From: Oscillibacter sp. ER4
GTDB taxonomy: Bacteria; Bacillota; Clostridia; Oscillospirales; Oscillospiraceae
DNA: 64,000 bases
Direction of reading: 5' to 3'
NCBI RefSeq assembly: GCF_000765235.1
Contig: NZ_JPJG01000002.1
Coordinates: 1-64,000, forward strand
Position numbers and translations under genes: made by a program. Shown piece after piece: positions 43,735 to 54,322 of this stretch. Each line of letters begins with the position of its first letter. Position 1 is the first letter of the stretch. Below the pieces are notes generated by a model, which saw only the letters and a program-made list of their open reading frames with translations, ran no database searches and was not told where the DNA came from.

Positions 43735-44951
43735 TGAGCAAGGATTTTGAATACGATCCCGAGACCGGTTCGTTCCGCTTTGACGAGAGCGGCGGAAAAA
43801 CGAAGAAAAAGAACGATGTCGACGTCGGCGGCTGGATTTTGATCGCGGCGCTGTTTGCCTTCGGCCTGTGGCCCATCGGCCTCATCGCGCTCATCTCCAA
43901 GCTCTCGGACAAGCCGAAAAAGGTGAGTTCGCCGCGCAGTGGCATGCGCACGTCCACAAGCCCGAATGCAAACGTTTCCTCGCGCAGCAAGGTGGAAAAG
44001 TCCGTGGTGAAGACGGCGAAGCAGATGAACCGCGCGCCGAAGACTTCCGACAAGACCGCGCGCACGCTGATGATCATCGGCGGCATTATCGCCTTGGCTG
44101 CCGGCAGCGGGCTGATCTCGAACATCGGCGAGATCATCGGCTACGGCTGGTATTCCTACATGGCCGAGTACATGCTGTCCGAGTGCGGCTTCCTTGCCGG
44201 CGGTATCGCGATGTTTGCTGCCGGTCAGCGCATGAAGCGCCGCAGTGCACGCATCGCGCGCTATCTCGCCGTGATGGGCGAGCGCGGCTACATCAGCGTG
44301 GAGGAGCTCTGCACCGTAACGGGCAAGAGCCGCAAAAAAATCGAGAGTGACCTTGACTACATGGTCGAAAAGGGCCTGCTCGGCACGGGCGCGTACTTAG
44401 ACAGCGGCCGCGGCATCTTCTTCCGCAGCGCCGACGCCTTTGCCGACTACGCGAATGCGACCGCGAAAAAGGAAAACGTCACGCCCAAGGAAGCGAACGA
44501 GGGCTACGCGGGCGCGCTGCGCGCCATCCGCTCGGCGAACGACCGCATCGCCGACGCCGTGCTGAGTGAGAAGATCGACCACCTCGAGACCGTTGCGGGC
44601 AAAATTTTCCGCGAGGTCGAGGAGCATCCCGAAAAGCAGCAGCAGGCCGCGACGTTCCTCAATTACTACCTGCCCACGACGCTCAAGCTGCTTGACAGCT
44701 ACGCCAAGTTTGAAGAGGCGGGCATCGAGGGCGAGAATCTCTCCCGCGCGCAGGAGCGCATCGAAGAGACGATGGATGCCCTCATCAAGGGCTTTGACAA
44801 GCAGCTCGACGATTTGTACCGCAACGAGGCGATGGACATCGACAGCGATATCCGCGTGATGGAAAATATGCTCCGCCGCGACACGGCGAGCGTGGAGGAG
44901 GATTTCGGCCTCGGCGGCGCCGCTGCGCAGCGCGCACCGGATGAGGAATAA
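43734..44951 (+). CDS. XpaC-like (5-bromo-4-chloroindolyl phosphate hydrolysis) family protein
   Basis: 405 residues. N-terminal charged segment, two hydrophobic regions (about 33-55 and 110-165), a winged-helix-like segment (about 180-230; YLAVMGERGYISVEELC), and a C-terminal helical XpaC domain (about 270-385) with FLNYYLPTTLKLLDSY and FDKQLDDLY, which define the family. XpaC proteins are linked to envelope-stress and tellurite-type contexts, but the biochemical role is undefined. It precedes the glycogen genes by 48 bases and may be read through into them. Confidence 0.85.
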   Translation: MSKDFEYDPETGSFRFDESGGKTKKKNDVDVGGWILIAALFAFGLWPIGLIALISKLSDKPKKVSSPRSGMRTSTSPNANVSSRSKVEKSVVKTAKQMNRAPKTSDKTARTLMIIGGIIALAAGSGLISNIGEIIGYGWYSYMAEYMLSECGFLAGGIAMFAAGQRMKRRSARIARYLAVMGERGYISVEELCTVTGKSRKKIESDLDYMVEKGLLGTGAYLDSGRGIFFRSADAFADYANATAKKENVTPKEANEGYAGALRAIRSANDRIADAVLSEKIDHLETVAGKIFREVEEHPEKQQQAATFLNYYLPTTLKLLDSYAKFEEAGIEGENLSRAQERIEETMDALIKGFDKQLDDLYRNEAMDIDSDIRVMENMLRRDTASVEEDFGLGGAAAQRAPDEE

Positions 44952-44999
44952 GGTGCTGCGCCGCTCTCATACGCTCTATGAGGAGAAAGGACAAGAGGC

Positions 45000-46928
45000 A
45001 TGAAACAAACCGGCAGACGATTTGACGCCGCAGCTTTTTACGGCGGCACGAACAGCGAGGCCTACCGCTATCTCGGCGCGCACCGCACGCGGCGGTCGGG
45101 GAAAGACGGCTACGTCTTCCGCACCTGGGCGCCGAACGCCGCGCATGTGTCCGTTGTGGGCGATTTCTGCGGCTGGAACGGCTACGCCCACCCGATGGAA
45201 AAGAACGCGGACGGCTTCTGGGAGTGCTTTGTGCCGTCCCTCAAGCGCTACGACACCTACAAGTTTGCTGTGACGGCACAGACGGGCGAGACCGTGCTCA
45301 AGGCCGACCCCTATGCTTTCCACGCCGAAACCCGCCCCGGTACGGCCAGCAAGCTCTATGACCTCGGCGGCTACCGCTGGGGGGATGACGAATGGCGCGC
45401 GAGCCGCGCAAAGGCACCCCTCGACCGCTCGCCGCTCAACATTTACGAGGTCCATCTCGGCTCATGGCGGCGGCGCGAGAACGGTGATTTTTACGATTAC
45501 CGCACGCTTGCCCATGAGCTGGCGGATCACGTTCTGGACCTTGGCTACAACTGCGTCGAGCTCATGCCCGTCACCGAGTATCCGCTTGACGATTCCTGGG
45601 GCTATCAGTGCACCGGCTATTTTGCCGCAACGTCGCGCTACGGCACGCCCAGGGATTTTATGTACTTTGTCGACCATCTGCACCAAAAGGGCATTTCCGT
45701 CATTTTAGACTGGGTGCCGTCGCACTTCTGCAAGGACGCGCACGGCCTCATCGACTTTGACGGCACGCCCTGCTACGAATACGCCGACCCCAATAAGCGC
45801 GAGCACAAGGGCTGGGGAACGCGTGTGTTCGACTATGGCCGTGGCGAGGTGAAGAGCTTTCTCCTTTCCTCTGCTGCGTTCTGGCTGCGCGAGTTCCATG
45901 TGGACGGCCTGCGCGTGGACGCGGTCGCGTCGATGCTGTACCTCGACTACGGCCGTGAAAACGGCCGCTGGACGCCGAACATCAATGGCGGGCACGAGAA
46001 TTTAGAGGCCATCGACTTCCTGCGCGCGCTCAACGAGACTGCGTTTTCCGTCGACCCGAACGCGCTGATGGTCGCCGAGGAGTCGACCGCGTGGCCGCTC
46101 GTCACGCGGCCCGCCAAGGATGGCGGCCTCGGCTTCAACCTCAAGTGGAACATGGGCTGGATGAACGACATGTGCCACTATTTGAAGCTCGACCCCTGGT
46201 TCCGCCAGTTCCACCACAAGGACATCACGTTCTCGCTGATGTACGCCTTTTCGGAGAATTTCGTCCTGCCGATCTCGCACGACGAGGTCGTGCACATGAA
46301 GGGGTCGCTTCGCGGCAAGATGCCGGGGGATGACTGGCAGCAGCTCGCGGGCGTGCGCGCGTTCACGGCGTACCTGCTCGCCCATCCGGGGAAAAAGCTC
46401 ACATTCATGGGCGCGGAGCTCGGCCAGTGGCATGAGTGGAATTTTGCCTCGCAGCTCGACTGGTATTTGCTCGAAAACAAAGAAAATCAGCAGACCCAGC
46501 GGTTTTTCAAGGACATCAACCGCTTTTACTTATCGCAGAGCCCGCTTTGGGACATTGACTTTTCATGGGAGGGCTTTGAGTGGCTCGTCGCCGACGACAA
46601 CCACAACAACGTCGTCGTCTTCGTCCGGCGCGACCGGAAAGGGCGCGAGCTCATCGCGGCGGTCAACTTCTCGCCCGTCGGACGCGCGGACTACCGCTTC
46701 GGCGTCCCGCCGAAAAAGATATACCGCGAGGTGTTTACCACCGACCTTCCCGCATACGGCGGCACGGGCGACTGGCGCAACGAAGGAGAGCTTTTGACCG
46801 AGTCCATCCCCTCGCACGGCAAGCCCTGCTCGCTGTGCGTGACCATCCCACCGCTCGGCGCGGTGTTCTTCGCGGGCGAGGGCGAATGGCAGGAAGAGGA
46901 GAAAACCAACGAGCCGCCCGAGGTGTGA
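45000..46928 (+). CDS. glgB: 1,4-alpha-glucan branching enzyme
   Basis: 642 residues. An N-terminal CBM48 domain ([18 protein letters not shown], about 37-130) precedes the GH13 barrel with the conserved regions [23 protein letters not shown] (nucleophile Asp), AEEST (acid Glu) and ISHDEVVH. It forms alpha-1,6 branches in glycogen. AGGAGAAAGG precedes the ATG. First gene of a five-gene glycogen operon. Confidence 0.97.
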   Translation: MKQTGRRFDAAAFYGGTNSEAYRYLGAHRTRRSGKDGYVFRTWAPNAAHVSVVGDFCGWNGYAHPMEKNADGFWECFVPSLKRYDTYKFAVTAQTGETVLKADPYAFHAETRPGTASKLYDLGGYRWGDDEWRASRAKAPLDRSPLNIYEVHLGSWRRRENGDFYDYRTLAHELADHVLDLGYNCVELMPVTEYPLDDSWGYQCTGYFAATSRYGTPRDFMYFVDHLHQKGISVILDWVPSHFCKDAHGLIDFDGTPCYEYADPNKREHKGWGTRVFDYGRGEVKSFLLSSAAFWLREFHVDGLRVDAVASMLYLDYGRENGRWTPNINGGHENLEAIDFLRALNETAFSVDPNALMVAEESTAWPLVTRPAKDGGLGFNLKWNMGWMNDMCHYLKLDPWFRQFHHKDITFSLMYAFSENFVLPISHDEVVHMKGSLRGKMPGDDWQQLAGVRAFTAYLLAHPGKKLTFMGAELGQWHEWNFASQLDWYLLENKENQQTQRFFKDINRFYLSQSPLWDIDFSWEGFEWLVADDNHNNVVVFVRRDRKGRELIAAVNFSPVGRADYRFGVPPKKIYREVFTTDLPAYGGTGDWRNEGELLTESIPSHGKPCSLCVTIPPLGAVFFAGEGEWQEEEKTNEPPEV

Positions 46929-46963
46929 CCGGACGGCAACGAAACAAGGAGGAGAGAACAAGC

Positions 46964-48172
46964 GTGAAGAAAGAATGTATCGCTATGCTGCTTGCCGGCG
47001 GCCAGGGCAGCCGTCTCTACGTGCTCACGGAGAATATGGCGAAGCCCGCCGTGCCGTTTGGCGGCAAGTTCCGCATCATTGACTTTCCGCTCTCAAACTG
47101 CGCCAACGCTGGCATCGACACCGTCGGCGTTCTGACGCAGTACCGCCCGCTGGAGCTCAACCGCTACATCGGCTCGGGCCAGCCGTGGGATCTCGACCGC
47201 GCGGACGGCGGCGTGCACATCCTGCCGCCGTATCAGAGCGCGGGCGGTGCGTCGTGGTATAAGGGCACGGCCAACGCCATCTTCCAGAACATCGGCTTTG
47301 TCGACATGTACGACCCCGAGTATGTGCTCATCCTCTCGGGCGACCACATCTACAAGATGAATTACGCTAAAATGCTCGCTCACCACAAAAAAGCGGGCGC
47401 GGACTGCACCATCTCCGTCATGGAGGTGCCATGGGAGGATGCGCCGCGCTTTGGTATTATGAATGTGGATGAAAACGACACGATTACGGAATTTGAAGAA
47501 AAACCCGCGCATCCCAAGAGCAACTTGGCGTCGATGGGCATTTACGTCTTCACGTGGAAAAAGCTGCGTGAGTACCTCATCGAGGACGAGAGCGACGAGG
47601 CGAGCAGCAACGACTTCGGCAAAAACATCATCCCCAAGATGCTGCAAAACGGGGAAAAGATGGCGGCGTACCGCTTCTCTGGCTACTGGAAGGACGTCGG
47701 CACGCTAGACTCTCTTTGGGATGCGAACATGGATATGCTCGCGACCGGCAGTGGACTTGACTTACTCGAAAAGGACTGGCCGATCTACGGCCGCTCCGTC
47801 TCTGCGCCGCCGGCGTATCTGGGGCAGAACGCGCACGTGAAGCACAGCGTCGTCGCGCGCGGCTGCACGGTCGAGGGCGAGGCGGAGAACTCCGTCCTCT
47901 CTGAGCGCTGCACGGTGGAGGAGGGCGCAAGCGTCCAGTACTCCATCCTGATGCCCGGTGCGGTCGTCAAAAAGGACGCGCGCGTCTCCTACGCCATCAT
48001 CGGCGAGAACGGCGTCGTCGGCGAGCACGCCTTTGTCGGCGCGCCGCCCGAGGCGGTGCCGCCGGAGCAGTGGGGCATCACGGTGCTCGGCCCCGGCGCG
48101 GCGGTCGCGGATGACTATGTGCTGCCTGCCAACCGCATGCGCAGCGTGGACGGAAAGGAGACGGTACGATGA
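46964..48172 (+). CDS. glgC: Glucose-1-phosphate adenylyltransferase
   Basis: 402 residues from a GTG with AAGGAGGAGAG upstream. Nucleotidyltransferase motif [29 protein letters not shown], and the substrate-binding [11 protein letters not shown], then a left-handed beta-helix C-terminus. It makes ADP-glucose, the committed step of glycogen synthesis. A longer open frame reaches back into glgB but lacks coding character there. Overlaps glgD by 4 bases. Confidence 0.96.
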   Translation: MKKECIAMLLAGGQGSRLYVLTENMAKPAVPFGGKFRIIDFPLSNCANAGIDTVGVLTQYRPLELNRYIGSGQPWDLDRADGGVHILPPYQSAGGASWYKGTANAIFQNIGFVDMYDPEYVLILSGDHIYKMNYAKMLAHHKKAGADCTISVMEVPWEDAPRFGIMNVDENDTITEFEEKPAHPKSNLASMGIYVFTWKKLREYLIEDESDEASSNDFGKNIIPKMLQNGEKMAAYRFSGYWKDVGTLDSLWDANMDMLATGSGLDLLEKDWPIYGRSVSAPPAYLGQNAHVKHSVVARGCTVEGEAENSVLSERCTVEEGASVQYSILMPGAVVKKDARVSYAIIGENGVVGEHAFVGAPPEAVPPEQWGITVLGPGAAVADDYVLPANRMRSVDGKETVR

Positions 48173-49281
48173 ACGGACTGCACGGCATCATCTTTGCCTA
48201 TGAAAAGGCTCCTGGCCTTCGCGAGCTGACCGAAGCGCGTATGCCCGGCTCTGTGCCGTTCGGCGGGCGCTACCGCGTGGTCGACTTCATGCTCTCCAAC
48301 ATGGCGGGCGCGGGCATCACAGACGTCGGCGTTGTGCTGCACGGCAACTATCAAAGCCTGCTCGAGCACATCGGCAGCGGCAAGACGTGGGACATGGCGC
48401 GCAAGAACGGCGGTCTCAAGCTGCTGCCGCCCTTTGCCGACGCGCGCAAGTTCGGCGTGGAGGAATTCCGCGGCAAGATGGAGGCGCTCTCGGGCGTTCG
48501 GTCGTACCTGCACGAGATCCGGCAGAAGTACGTCGTCCTGTCCGACAGCGACCTTATCATCAATCTGCCGCTGCAGAAGGTGCTGGACGCGCACATCGAA
48601 AGCGGCGCGGACATCACTTGCGTCTGCACCGAGAGCGGCCAGTTTGTGGAAAACGCCACGTATTTCACCGTCAACGAGGCGGGCCGCATCACCGAGACGC
48701 GCTGCGCGCCGCACAAGGCGAGCGGCTGCCGCAGCCTGGAGATCTACCTTCTGAGCCGCGATCTGCTCATTTCCCTTGTGGACGAGTGCGCTGCGCAGGA
48801 TAAATACAGCTTCCGCAGCGATGTGCTCTGCGCCATGGGCGACAAGCTCGACCTGCGCGCTTTCCTGTGGGACGGCTTTGCCGCGCAGCTGCGCACGGTG
48901 CAGGAATACTATGAGCGCAGCATGCAGCTCTTAGACCCCGCCATCCGCTCCGAGCTCCTGTGTGCCGAGCGGCCCATCCTCGCTAAAGAGGATGACGAGG
49001 CGGCGTCCTACATCGCGCCGGATTCGCGCTGTGTGGGCTCGCTCATCGCCGACGGCTGCCAGATCGAGGGCAGCGTGGAGGGGAGCATCCTCTTCCCGGG
49101 CGTCAAGGTCGGCAAGGGCAGCACCGTCAAAAACTGCATCCTCTTTAAAAACACCGTGGTGGAGGAGGGTGTGACGCTCGGCTGCGTCATCGCCGACAAG
49201 GATGTCCGCATCCGCCGCGGCGGCACACTCATCGGACACGAGAGCTACCCGCTCGCCGTGAGCAAGGGCAGCATTGTATAA
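48169..49281 (+). CDS. glgD: GlgC-like regulatory subunit GlgD
   Basis: 370 residues. Same fold as GlgC but with a degenerate N-terminal nucleotide loop ([16 protein letters not shown] in place of GGxGxRL), as expected for GlgD, which pairs with GlgC and modulates it in Firmicutes. [15 protein letters not shown] is retained, and the C-terminus is the beta-helix ([14 protein letters not shown]). Translationally coupled to glgC. Confidence 0.95.
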   Translation: MNGLHGIIFAYEKAPGLRELTEARMPGSVPFGGRYRVVDFMLSNMAGAGITDVGVVLHGNYQSLLEHIGSGKTWDMARKNGGLKLLPPFADARKFGVEEFRGKMEALSGVRSYLHEIRQKYVVLSDSDLIINLPLQKVLDAHIESGADITCVCTESGQFVENATYFTVNEAGRITETRCAPHKASGCRSLEIYLLSRDLLISLVDECAAQDKYSFRSDVLCAMGDKLDLRAFLWDGFAAQLRTVQEYYERSMQLLDPAIRSELLCAERPILAKEDDEAASYIAPDSRCVGSLIADGCQIEGSVEGSILFPGVKVGKGSTVKNCILFKNTVVEEGVTLGCVIADKDVRIRRGGTLIGHESYPLAVSKGSIV

Positions 49282-49311
49282 AAGCAGCAAACAGAAGAAA
49301 GGAGCTTGCAG

Positions 49312-50745
49312 ATGAACATTTTGTATGTGACGAGCGAGGCGGTCCCCTTTTGCAAGACGGGCGGCCTTGCCGACGTGGCCGGCAGCCTTCCGCAGGCGCT
49401 CGCGGCAAACGGAGACCGCGTGAGCGTCATCCTGCCGCTTTACGAGCGCGTGAAGGACAAGTGGGGCGAGCAGCTCCACTTTGAAAAGTGGACGTTCGTG
49501 CGCCTTGCGTGGCGCAGCGTCTACTGCGGGCTCTTTTCGCTCGAGCGTGACGGCGTCACGTGGTACTTTGTCGACAATGAGACGTATTTCCGCCGCAGCG
49601 AGCTCTACGGCTACTATGACGACGGCGAGCGCTTTGGCTTTTTCTCCCGCGCGGTGACGGAACTGCTCAAGTCCCTGCCGCAAAAGCCCGACGTTGTCCA
49701 CTGCAACGACTGGCAGAGCGCGCTTGTGCCCATCTACATCAGGGATGAAGCCGTGCGCGACGACTTTTATAAGGGAATCCGAACCGTCATTACGGTGCAT
49801 AATATCGAATATCAGGGCCGCTACGGCAGCCGCACGGTCGAAGACCTGTTCGGCCTGGACCATGGCTGGTTCGACGGCGGCACGATCGAATTCGGCGGCG
49901 ATGTGAACCTTTTAAAGGGCGCGATCGTCACGGCGGACGCCGTGACCGCCGTGAGCCCGACCTACGCGCAGGAGCTCAAGTACGCGTACTTTGCCCACGG
50001 GCTGGAAAACGTGATGAGCATGAACGCGCGCAAGCTCCACGGCGTGCTCAACGGCATCGACATGCAGCGCTATGACCCGTCGCACGACAGGAATCTCGTA
50101 GCGGTCTACTCGCCCGGCGACCTTGCCGGAAAGAAGAAGGACAAGGCAGCGCTCCAGCGCGTGCTGGGGCTGCAGGAACGGCCCGACACGCCCATCCTTG
50201 CGATGGTCACGCGCCTTGTCTCCCACAAGGGGCTCGACCTTGTGTGCGAAACGCTCGACGCATTTATGGGCAAGGACGTACAGTTCGTCGTGCTCGGCAA
50301 GGGCGACGCGAAGTACGAAACGTTTTTTGAGTACGCCAAGCAGCGCTACGGCGGACGCATGGCCGTCTACCTCGGCTATTCCGAGCAGCTCGCCATGCAG
50401 ATCTACGCGGGCGCAGACCTCTTCCTGATGCCGTCGAAGAGCGAGCCGTGCGGGCTCTCGCAGATGATCGCGATGCGCTACGGCGCGGTGCCCATCGTGC
50501 GCGAGACCGGCGGATTAAAGGACACTGTCCATGCGTATGAAGCCTGGAACGGACAGGGCAACGGCTTCACCTTTGCCAACTACAACGCTGGCGACATGTG
50601 CCACGTGATCTGCGAGGCCATTGACCTTTACCATGACAACAAGGGCGCCTACGCGATGCTCCAGCAGCGCGGCATGACCGCAGATTTCAGCTGGACGCGC
50701 TCGGCGCAGGAATACCGCAACATTTACGAATCTATCTGCCGATAA
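49312..50745 (+). CDS. glgA: Glycogen synthase (ADP-glucose)
   Basis: 477 residues. GT5 family: N-terminal YVTSEAVPFCKTGGLADV contains the KTGGL ADP-glucose loop, HCNDWQSALVP follows, and the C-terminal PSKSEPCGLSQMIAMRYG is the catalytic E-X7-E region. Transfers glucose from ADP-glucose to the growing chain. ATG at 49312 with AAAGGAG upstream. 30 bases after glgD. Confidence 0.97.
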   Translation: MNILYVTSEAVPFCKTGGLADVAGSLPQALAANGDRVSVILPLYERVKDKWGEQLHFEKWTFVRLAWRSVYCGLFSLERDGVTWYFVDNETYFRRSELYGYYDDGERFGFFSRAVTELLKSLPQKPDVVHCNDWQSALVPIYIRDEAVRDDFYKGIRTVITVHNIEYQGRYGSRTVEDLFGLDHGWFDGGTIEFGGDVNLLKGAIVTADAVTAVSPTYAQELKYAYFAHGLENVMSMNARKLHGVLNGIDMQRYDPSHDRNLVAVYSPGDLAGKKKDKAALQRVLGLQERPDTPILAMVTRLVSHKGLDLVCETLDAFMGKDVQFVVLGKGDAKYETFFEYAKQRYGGRMAVYLGYSEQLAMQIYAGADLFLMPSKSEPCGLSQMIAMRYGAVPIVRETGGLKDTVHAYEAWNGQGNGFTFANYNAGDMCHVICEAIDLYHDNKGAYAMLQQRGMTADFSWTRSAQEYRNIYESICR

Positions 50746-50763
50746 AGAAAAGGAAAACGATCT

Positions 50764-53172
50764 ATGACCATTGACTCTGTGAAGAAAATGAAAGACGCGC
50801 TGTGCGAAAAGCTGAAGGTCAGCTTCGGCAGCACCGTGGAGGAGGCGAGCGACGCGCAGATGATGCGCGCGAGCGCCCTTGTCCTGCGCGACGTGATGGC
50901 CGAGCGCAGCGTGGACACCATGCGCGAGACCCGCGAGGAACACCGCCGTCAGGTGCACTACCTGTCGATGGAATTCCTGATGGGCCGCAGCCTGATGAAA
51001 AACGCCTTCAATTTAGGCGTCGGCGAAATTCTGACCGAAGCGCTCGACGAGCTGGGCTTCCGCGCAGCGGACATCTTTGAAAGCGAGCCCGACGCGGGTC
51101 TCGGCAACGGCGGCCTCGGCCGCTTGGCCGCGTGCTATCTCGACTCGATGACGACGCTCGACATCCCCGCCGCGGGCTATTCCATCTGCTATGAGCTCGG
51201 CATTTTCCGCCAGCGCATCGTCGACGGCCAGCAGGTCGAGCTGCCGGACAACTGGAAGGACCTCGGCGGCGCGTGGCTGCTGCCCAAGCCGCAGGAGACC
51301 GAGACCGTCCGCTTCGGCGGCACGGTCCGCCAGTTCTGGGACGACGGGCGGCTGCATGTCGTGCCCGAGGGTGAGACCGAGGTGCTGGCTATCCCCTGCG
51401 ACATGGAGATCGCGGGCTACGGCACGAAGCATGTCAACACGCTGCGCCTCTGGGACGCGAAGTCCCCCGTGCCGCTCGACATGTCGCTCTTTTCACAGGG
51501 CGAATATCTGCGCGCGCAGGAGCAGCACGCGATGGCCGAGACCATCGCGAAGGTGCTCTATCCCGAGGACAACCATCCCGAGGGGAAGAGCCTGCGCTTA
51601 AAGCAGCAGTACTTCTTCGTCTCCGCGACCGTGCAGTCCATCGTGCGCAAGCACATCGAGGTCTACGGCACGGCCACGAATTTCCACGAAAAGAATGTCA
51701 TCCAGATCAACGACACGCACCCCGCGCTCGTCATCCCCGAGCTCATGCGCATCCTGATGGACGACGCGGGCCTCGACTGGGACACGGCGTGGAACATTAC
51801 GACGCACTCCGTCGCTTACACGAACCACACGGTGCTTTCCGAGGCGCTCGAGCGCTGGCCGCAGGAGCTGATGCAGTCGCTTCTGCCGCGCGTGTGGACG
51901 ATCATCACCGAGATCGCGCGCCGCTATCAGGAAAAAATCGAAAACTACTACCACGACGAGGCCAAGACGCGCGAAATGGCCATCATCTGGGACGGTCAGG
52001 TCCGCATGGCAAACCTGTGCATTGCGGGCGGCATGGCCGTGAACGGCGTGAGCGCCCTGCACTCCGACATCCTGCGAAACGACGTTTTCAAATACCAGTG
52101 CGCAATGGAGCCGGAGAAGTTCAAAAATGTGACCAACGGCATCGACCACCGCCGCTGGCTCGCGCAGATCAACCCGCGGCTCGACGAGCTCGTGCGCGCG
52201 CTCGCGGGCGGGGATGAATACCTCCTGCAGCCCGAAGCGCTTAAAAAGCTCGAGGCCTATGCAGACGACACCGCGGTGCTGAACCGCCTCGGCGAGATCA
52301 AGCGCGCGAATAAGCTCGATTTTGCCGCCTACGTCAAAAAGACGCAGGGCATCGTGCTCAACACCGACGCGATCTTCGACGTGCAGGTCAAGCGCCTGCA
52401 CGAGTATAAGCGTCAGCTTTTGAACGCGATGCATATCATCTACCTCTATCAACAGCTGCAAAACGACCCGAACCGCGCCATGCAGCCGCGCGTGTTCCTG
52501 TTCGGCGCGAAGGCCGCGCCGGGCTACGCGGTCGCCAAGCGCATCATCCGCCTCATCAACTCCCTTGCCGCTGAGATCAACGCCGACCCCATCTGCCGCG
52601 ACAAGCTGCAGGTGGTGTTCCTTGAGAACTACCGCGTGTCGCTCGCCGAGCATCTGATGCCCGCGAGTGAGGTGAGCCAGCAGATCTCCACCGCAGGCAA
52701 GGAGGCCAGCGGCACGGGCAACATGAAGTTCATGATGAACGGCGCGCTGACCGTCGGCACGCTCGACGGCGCGAACGTCGAGATGCACGAGAGGCTCGGC
52801 GACGAGAACATGTTCCTCTTCGGCCTGCACGCCGACGAGGTCGTGCGCCTCAAGCGCGAGGGCTACGCCCCGCAGAAGCTCTACGCGCGCGACGAGAACC
52901 TGCGCGCGGTGATCGACAAGCTCAAGGCGGGCTTCTCAGACGGCGTTTCCTACGACGATCTCGCCTCGCGGCTGCTGATGAACGATGAATACATGCTCTT
53001 GCAGGACTTCGCGTCCTACTGCGCCGCCGAGCAGCGCATGGCAGACACCTACGCAAGAAGCGAGGAATGGAACCGCATGTCGCTCATCAACATCGCCCGC
53101 AGCGGCATCTTCGCCGCCGACCGCGCCGTCGCGCAGTATGCGGATACGATCTGGCAGGTACCGCACAAATGA
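50764..53172 (+). CDS. glgP: Glycogen/alpha-glucan phosphorylase
   Basis: 802 residues, family GT35. N-terminal YLSMEFLMGRSL and GLGNGGLGRLAACYLDS, a central INDTHPA, and the PLP-binding segment near the C-terminus with EASGTGNMKFMMNGALT. It releases glucose-1-phosphate from glycogen. Its presence beside the synthesis genes closes the glycogen cycle in one operon; 18 bases after glgA with an AAAGGA site. Confidence 0.97.
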   Translation: MTIDSVKKMKDALCEKLKVSFGSTVEEASDAQMMRASALVLRDVMAERSVDTMRETREEHRRQVHYLSMEFLMGRSLMKNAFNLGVGEILTEALDELGFRAADIFESEPDAGLGNGGLGRLAACYLDSMTTLDIPAAGYSICYELGIFRQRIVDGQQVELPDNWKDLGGAWLLPKPQETETVRFGGTVRQFWDDGRLHVVPEGETEVLAIPCDMEIAGYGTKHVNTLRLWDAKSPVPLDMSLFSQGEYLRAQEQHAMAETIAKVLYPEDNHPEGKSLRLKQQYFFVSATVQSIVRKHIEVYGTATNFHEKNVIQINDTHPALVIPELMRILMDDAGLDWDTAWNITTHSVAYTNHTVLSEALERWPQELMQSLLPRVWTIITEIARRYQEKIENYYHDEAKTREMAIIWDGQVRMANLCIAGGMAVNGVSALHSDILRNDVFKYQCAMEPEKFKNVTNGIDHRRWLAQINPRLDELVRALAGGDEYLLQPEALKKLEAYADDTAVLNRLGEIKRANKLDFAAYVKKTQGIVLNTDAIFDVQVKRLHEYKRQLLNAMHIIYLYQQLQNDPNRAMQPRVFLFGAKAAPGYAVAKRIIRLINSLAAEINADPICRDKLQVVFLENYRVSLAEHLMPASEVSQQISTAGKEASGTGNMKFMMNGALTVGTLDGANVEMHERLGDENMFLFGLHADEVVRLKREGYAPQKLYARDENLRAVIDKLKAGFSDGVSYDDLASRLLMNDEYMLLQDFASYCAAEQRMADTYARSEEWNRMSLINIARSGIFAADRAVAQYADTIWQVPHK

Positions 53173-53178
53173 ATACTT

Positions 53179-53211
53179 CAAACGCGGAGCGGCTATGCCG
53201 CTCCGCGTTTG
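53179..53211 (+). terminator. Hairpin after glgP
   Basis: CAAACGCGGAGCGG / CCGCTCCGCGTTTG, 14 base pairs with a 5-base loop, followed by ATTT; probable terminator and left edge of repeat B3. Confidence 0.8.
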
Positions 53212-53400
53212 ATTTAGGATGCACTGCGCTCTGTGCCTCGGTTCCCTCGACACTCGCTCCGTGCAAGGGTGTTATTTCTGACGCGCACGCCTCAGGGCGA
53301 CTTCTCTTGCCGTGCTGCGGCAATTCACCTTTTGTCGTCAGAAATAACAATCAAGATCATTTCACGTCTGCGGACGCGAAAATTGGAACTTTTTCGTGGA
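53212..53400 (+). repeat. Family B structured repeat, copy B3
   Basis: Non-coding. TGCGCTCTGTGCCTCGGTT, CGACACTCGCTCCGTGCAA, then variable stem GTTATTTCTGACG (53271-53283) / CGTCAGAAATAAC (53336-53348) enclosing 52 bases, then ATTTCACGTCTGCGGACGC. Block order matches B1 and B2. Confidence 0.85.
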
Positions 53401-53445
53401 GATTTACGTCTATTATCAATATAACAACAAAAGGAGAACTCTGCC

Positions 53446-54075
53446 ATGAAGAAGTTGTTTTCCCTAGCTTTTGCGTGTTTGCTGCTCTTTTCGCTCTCGG
53501 CCTGCGGGCGGGAACCGAAGGAAGAGGTGAGTGACGAAAAGCCTGTGATTTATCTATATCCCGAGCAGGAGACGGATGTGCGTGTGACGCTTGATCTTGC
53601 GGGCGAGCTGACGTGCGCCTATCCCGCCTACGGTGACGGCTGGAGCGTCCGCGCCGCGCCGGATGGCACGCTGACGGACGAGAGCGGCCAAACCTACCGC
53701 TACCTCTACTGGGAGGGCACGTCGGGGACGGATTACGACTTTTCCACCGGCTTCTGCGTCGCGGGAGAGGATACCGCGGCGTTCCTCGAGGATGCGCTCG
53801 CGCAGCTGGGCCTTAATCGCGAGGAGGCGAACGAGTTTATCATCTACTGGCTGCCGCAGATGCAGGACAACGCCTACAATCTGATTTCGTTCCAGCAGGA
53901 CGTTTATACGGATTCTGCCAAGCTCACGGTCGATCCCGCGCCTGACACGCTGCTGCGCGTCTTCATGGCGTGGCAGCCATCGGAAAAATTTGTCGACCTT
54001 CCCGCGCAGGGGCTTTCCGCGCCCGAGCGCACGGGCTTCACAGTCGTCGAATGGGGCGGCTGCGCGGTACAGTGA
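53446..54075 (+). CDS. Lipoprotein of unknown function
   Basis: 209 residues. Signal peptide with lipobox LSAC (Cys20). Conserved-looking opening KPVIYLYPEQETDVRV after the linker, then beta-rich segments including YRYLYWEG and a DFSTGFCV stretch, and a C-terminal half with EFIIYWLPQMQDNAYNLI. The KPVIYLYP pattern recurs in uncharacterised bacterial lipoproteins. AAAAGGAG precedes the ATG. Followed 19 bases later by a small membrane-protein gene. Confidence 0.8.
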   Translation: MKKLFSLAFACLLLFSLSACGREPKEEVSDEKPVIYLYPEQETDVRVTLDLAGELTCAYPAYGDGWSVRAAPDGTLTDESGQTYRYLYWEGTSGTDYDFSTGFCVAGEDTAAFLEDALAQLGLNREEANEFIIYWLPQMQDNAYNLISFQQDVYTDSAKLTVDPAPDTLLRVFMAWQPSEKFVDLPAQGLSAPERTGFTVVEWGGCAVQ

Positions 54076-54094
54076 TAAGAAAGGAGCGTGGGAG

Positions 54095-54322
54095 ATGAAA
54101 AAGAGACGCTGGACGATCATAGCGTTTGCCGTGATCTTTGCCGCGGCGTATGTTGCGATGGGCTATTGCATTCCGGCCTTTCGCATCAAGCTGGAAGCCG
54201 ACGGCTGGACGTATTTTCTCGTCAGTCTGCAAGCGCTCGCGCCGGTGAAGCTGATCTTTTCCACTGTTCTGTCGCTCATTGCGGCGTTGGCCGTGTACAA
54301 CAGCAGAATGTTTCGACAATAA
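54095..54322 (+). CDS. Small two-helix membrane protein
   Basis: 75 residues. Two hydrophobic segments (WTIIAFAVIFAAAYVAMGY and VKLIFSTVLSLIAALAVY) separated by a short polar loop. The ATG at 54095 has GAAAGGAG upstream at proper distance; upstream in-frame starts overlap the lipoprotein gene. Probably co-transcribed with the lipoprotein and closed by a terminator. No family recognised. Confidence 0.75.
   Translation: MKKRRWTIIAFAVIFAAAYVAMGYCIPAFRIKLEADGWTYFLVSLQALAPVKLIFSTVLSLIAALAVYNSRMFRQ

Noticed and set aside
46580-46963. N-terminal extension of glgC into glgB
   Set aside because: It would overlap glgB in another frame, with Arg-rich shadow composition; GTG at 46964 has AAGGAGGAGAG directly upstream.
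51598-52830. 410-codon frame opposite glgP, and similar ones opposite glmS (8394-9626), pckG (32265-33542) and the ABC exporter (41164-42633)
   Set aside because: Antisense shadows with Arg/His/Ala/Leu-biased composition produced by high GC; the genes on the other strand are certain.
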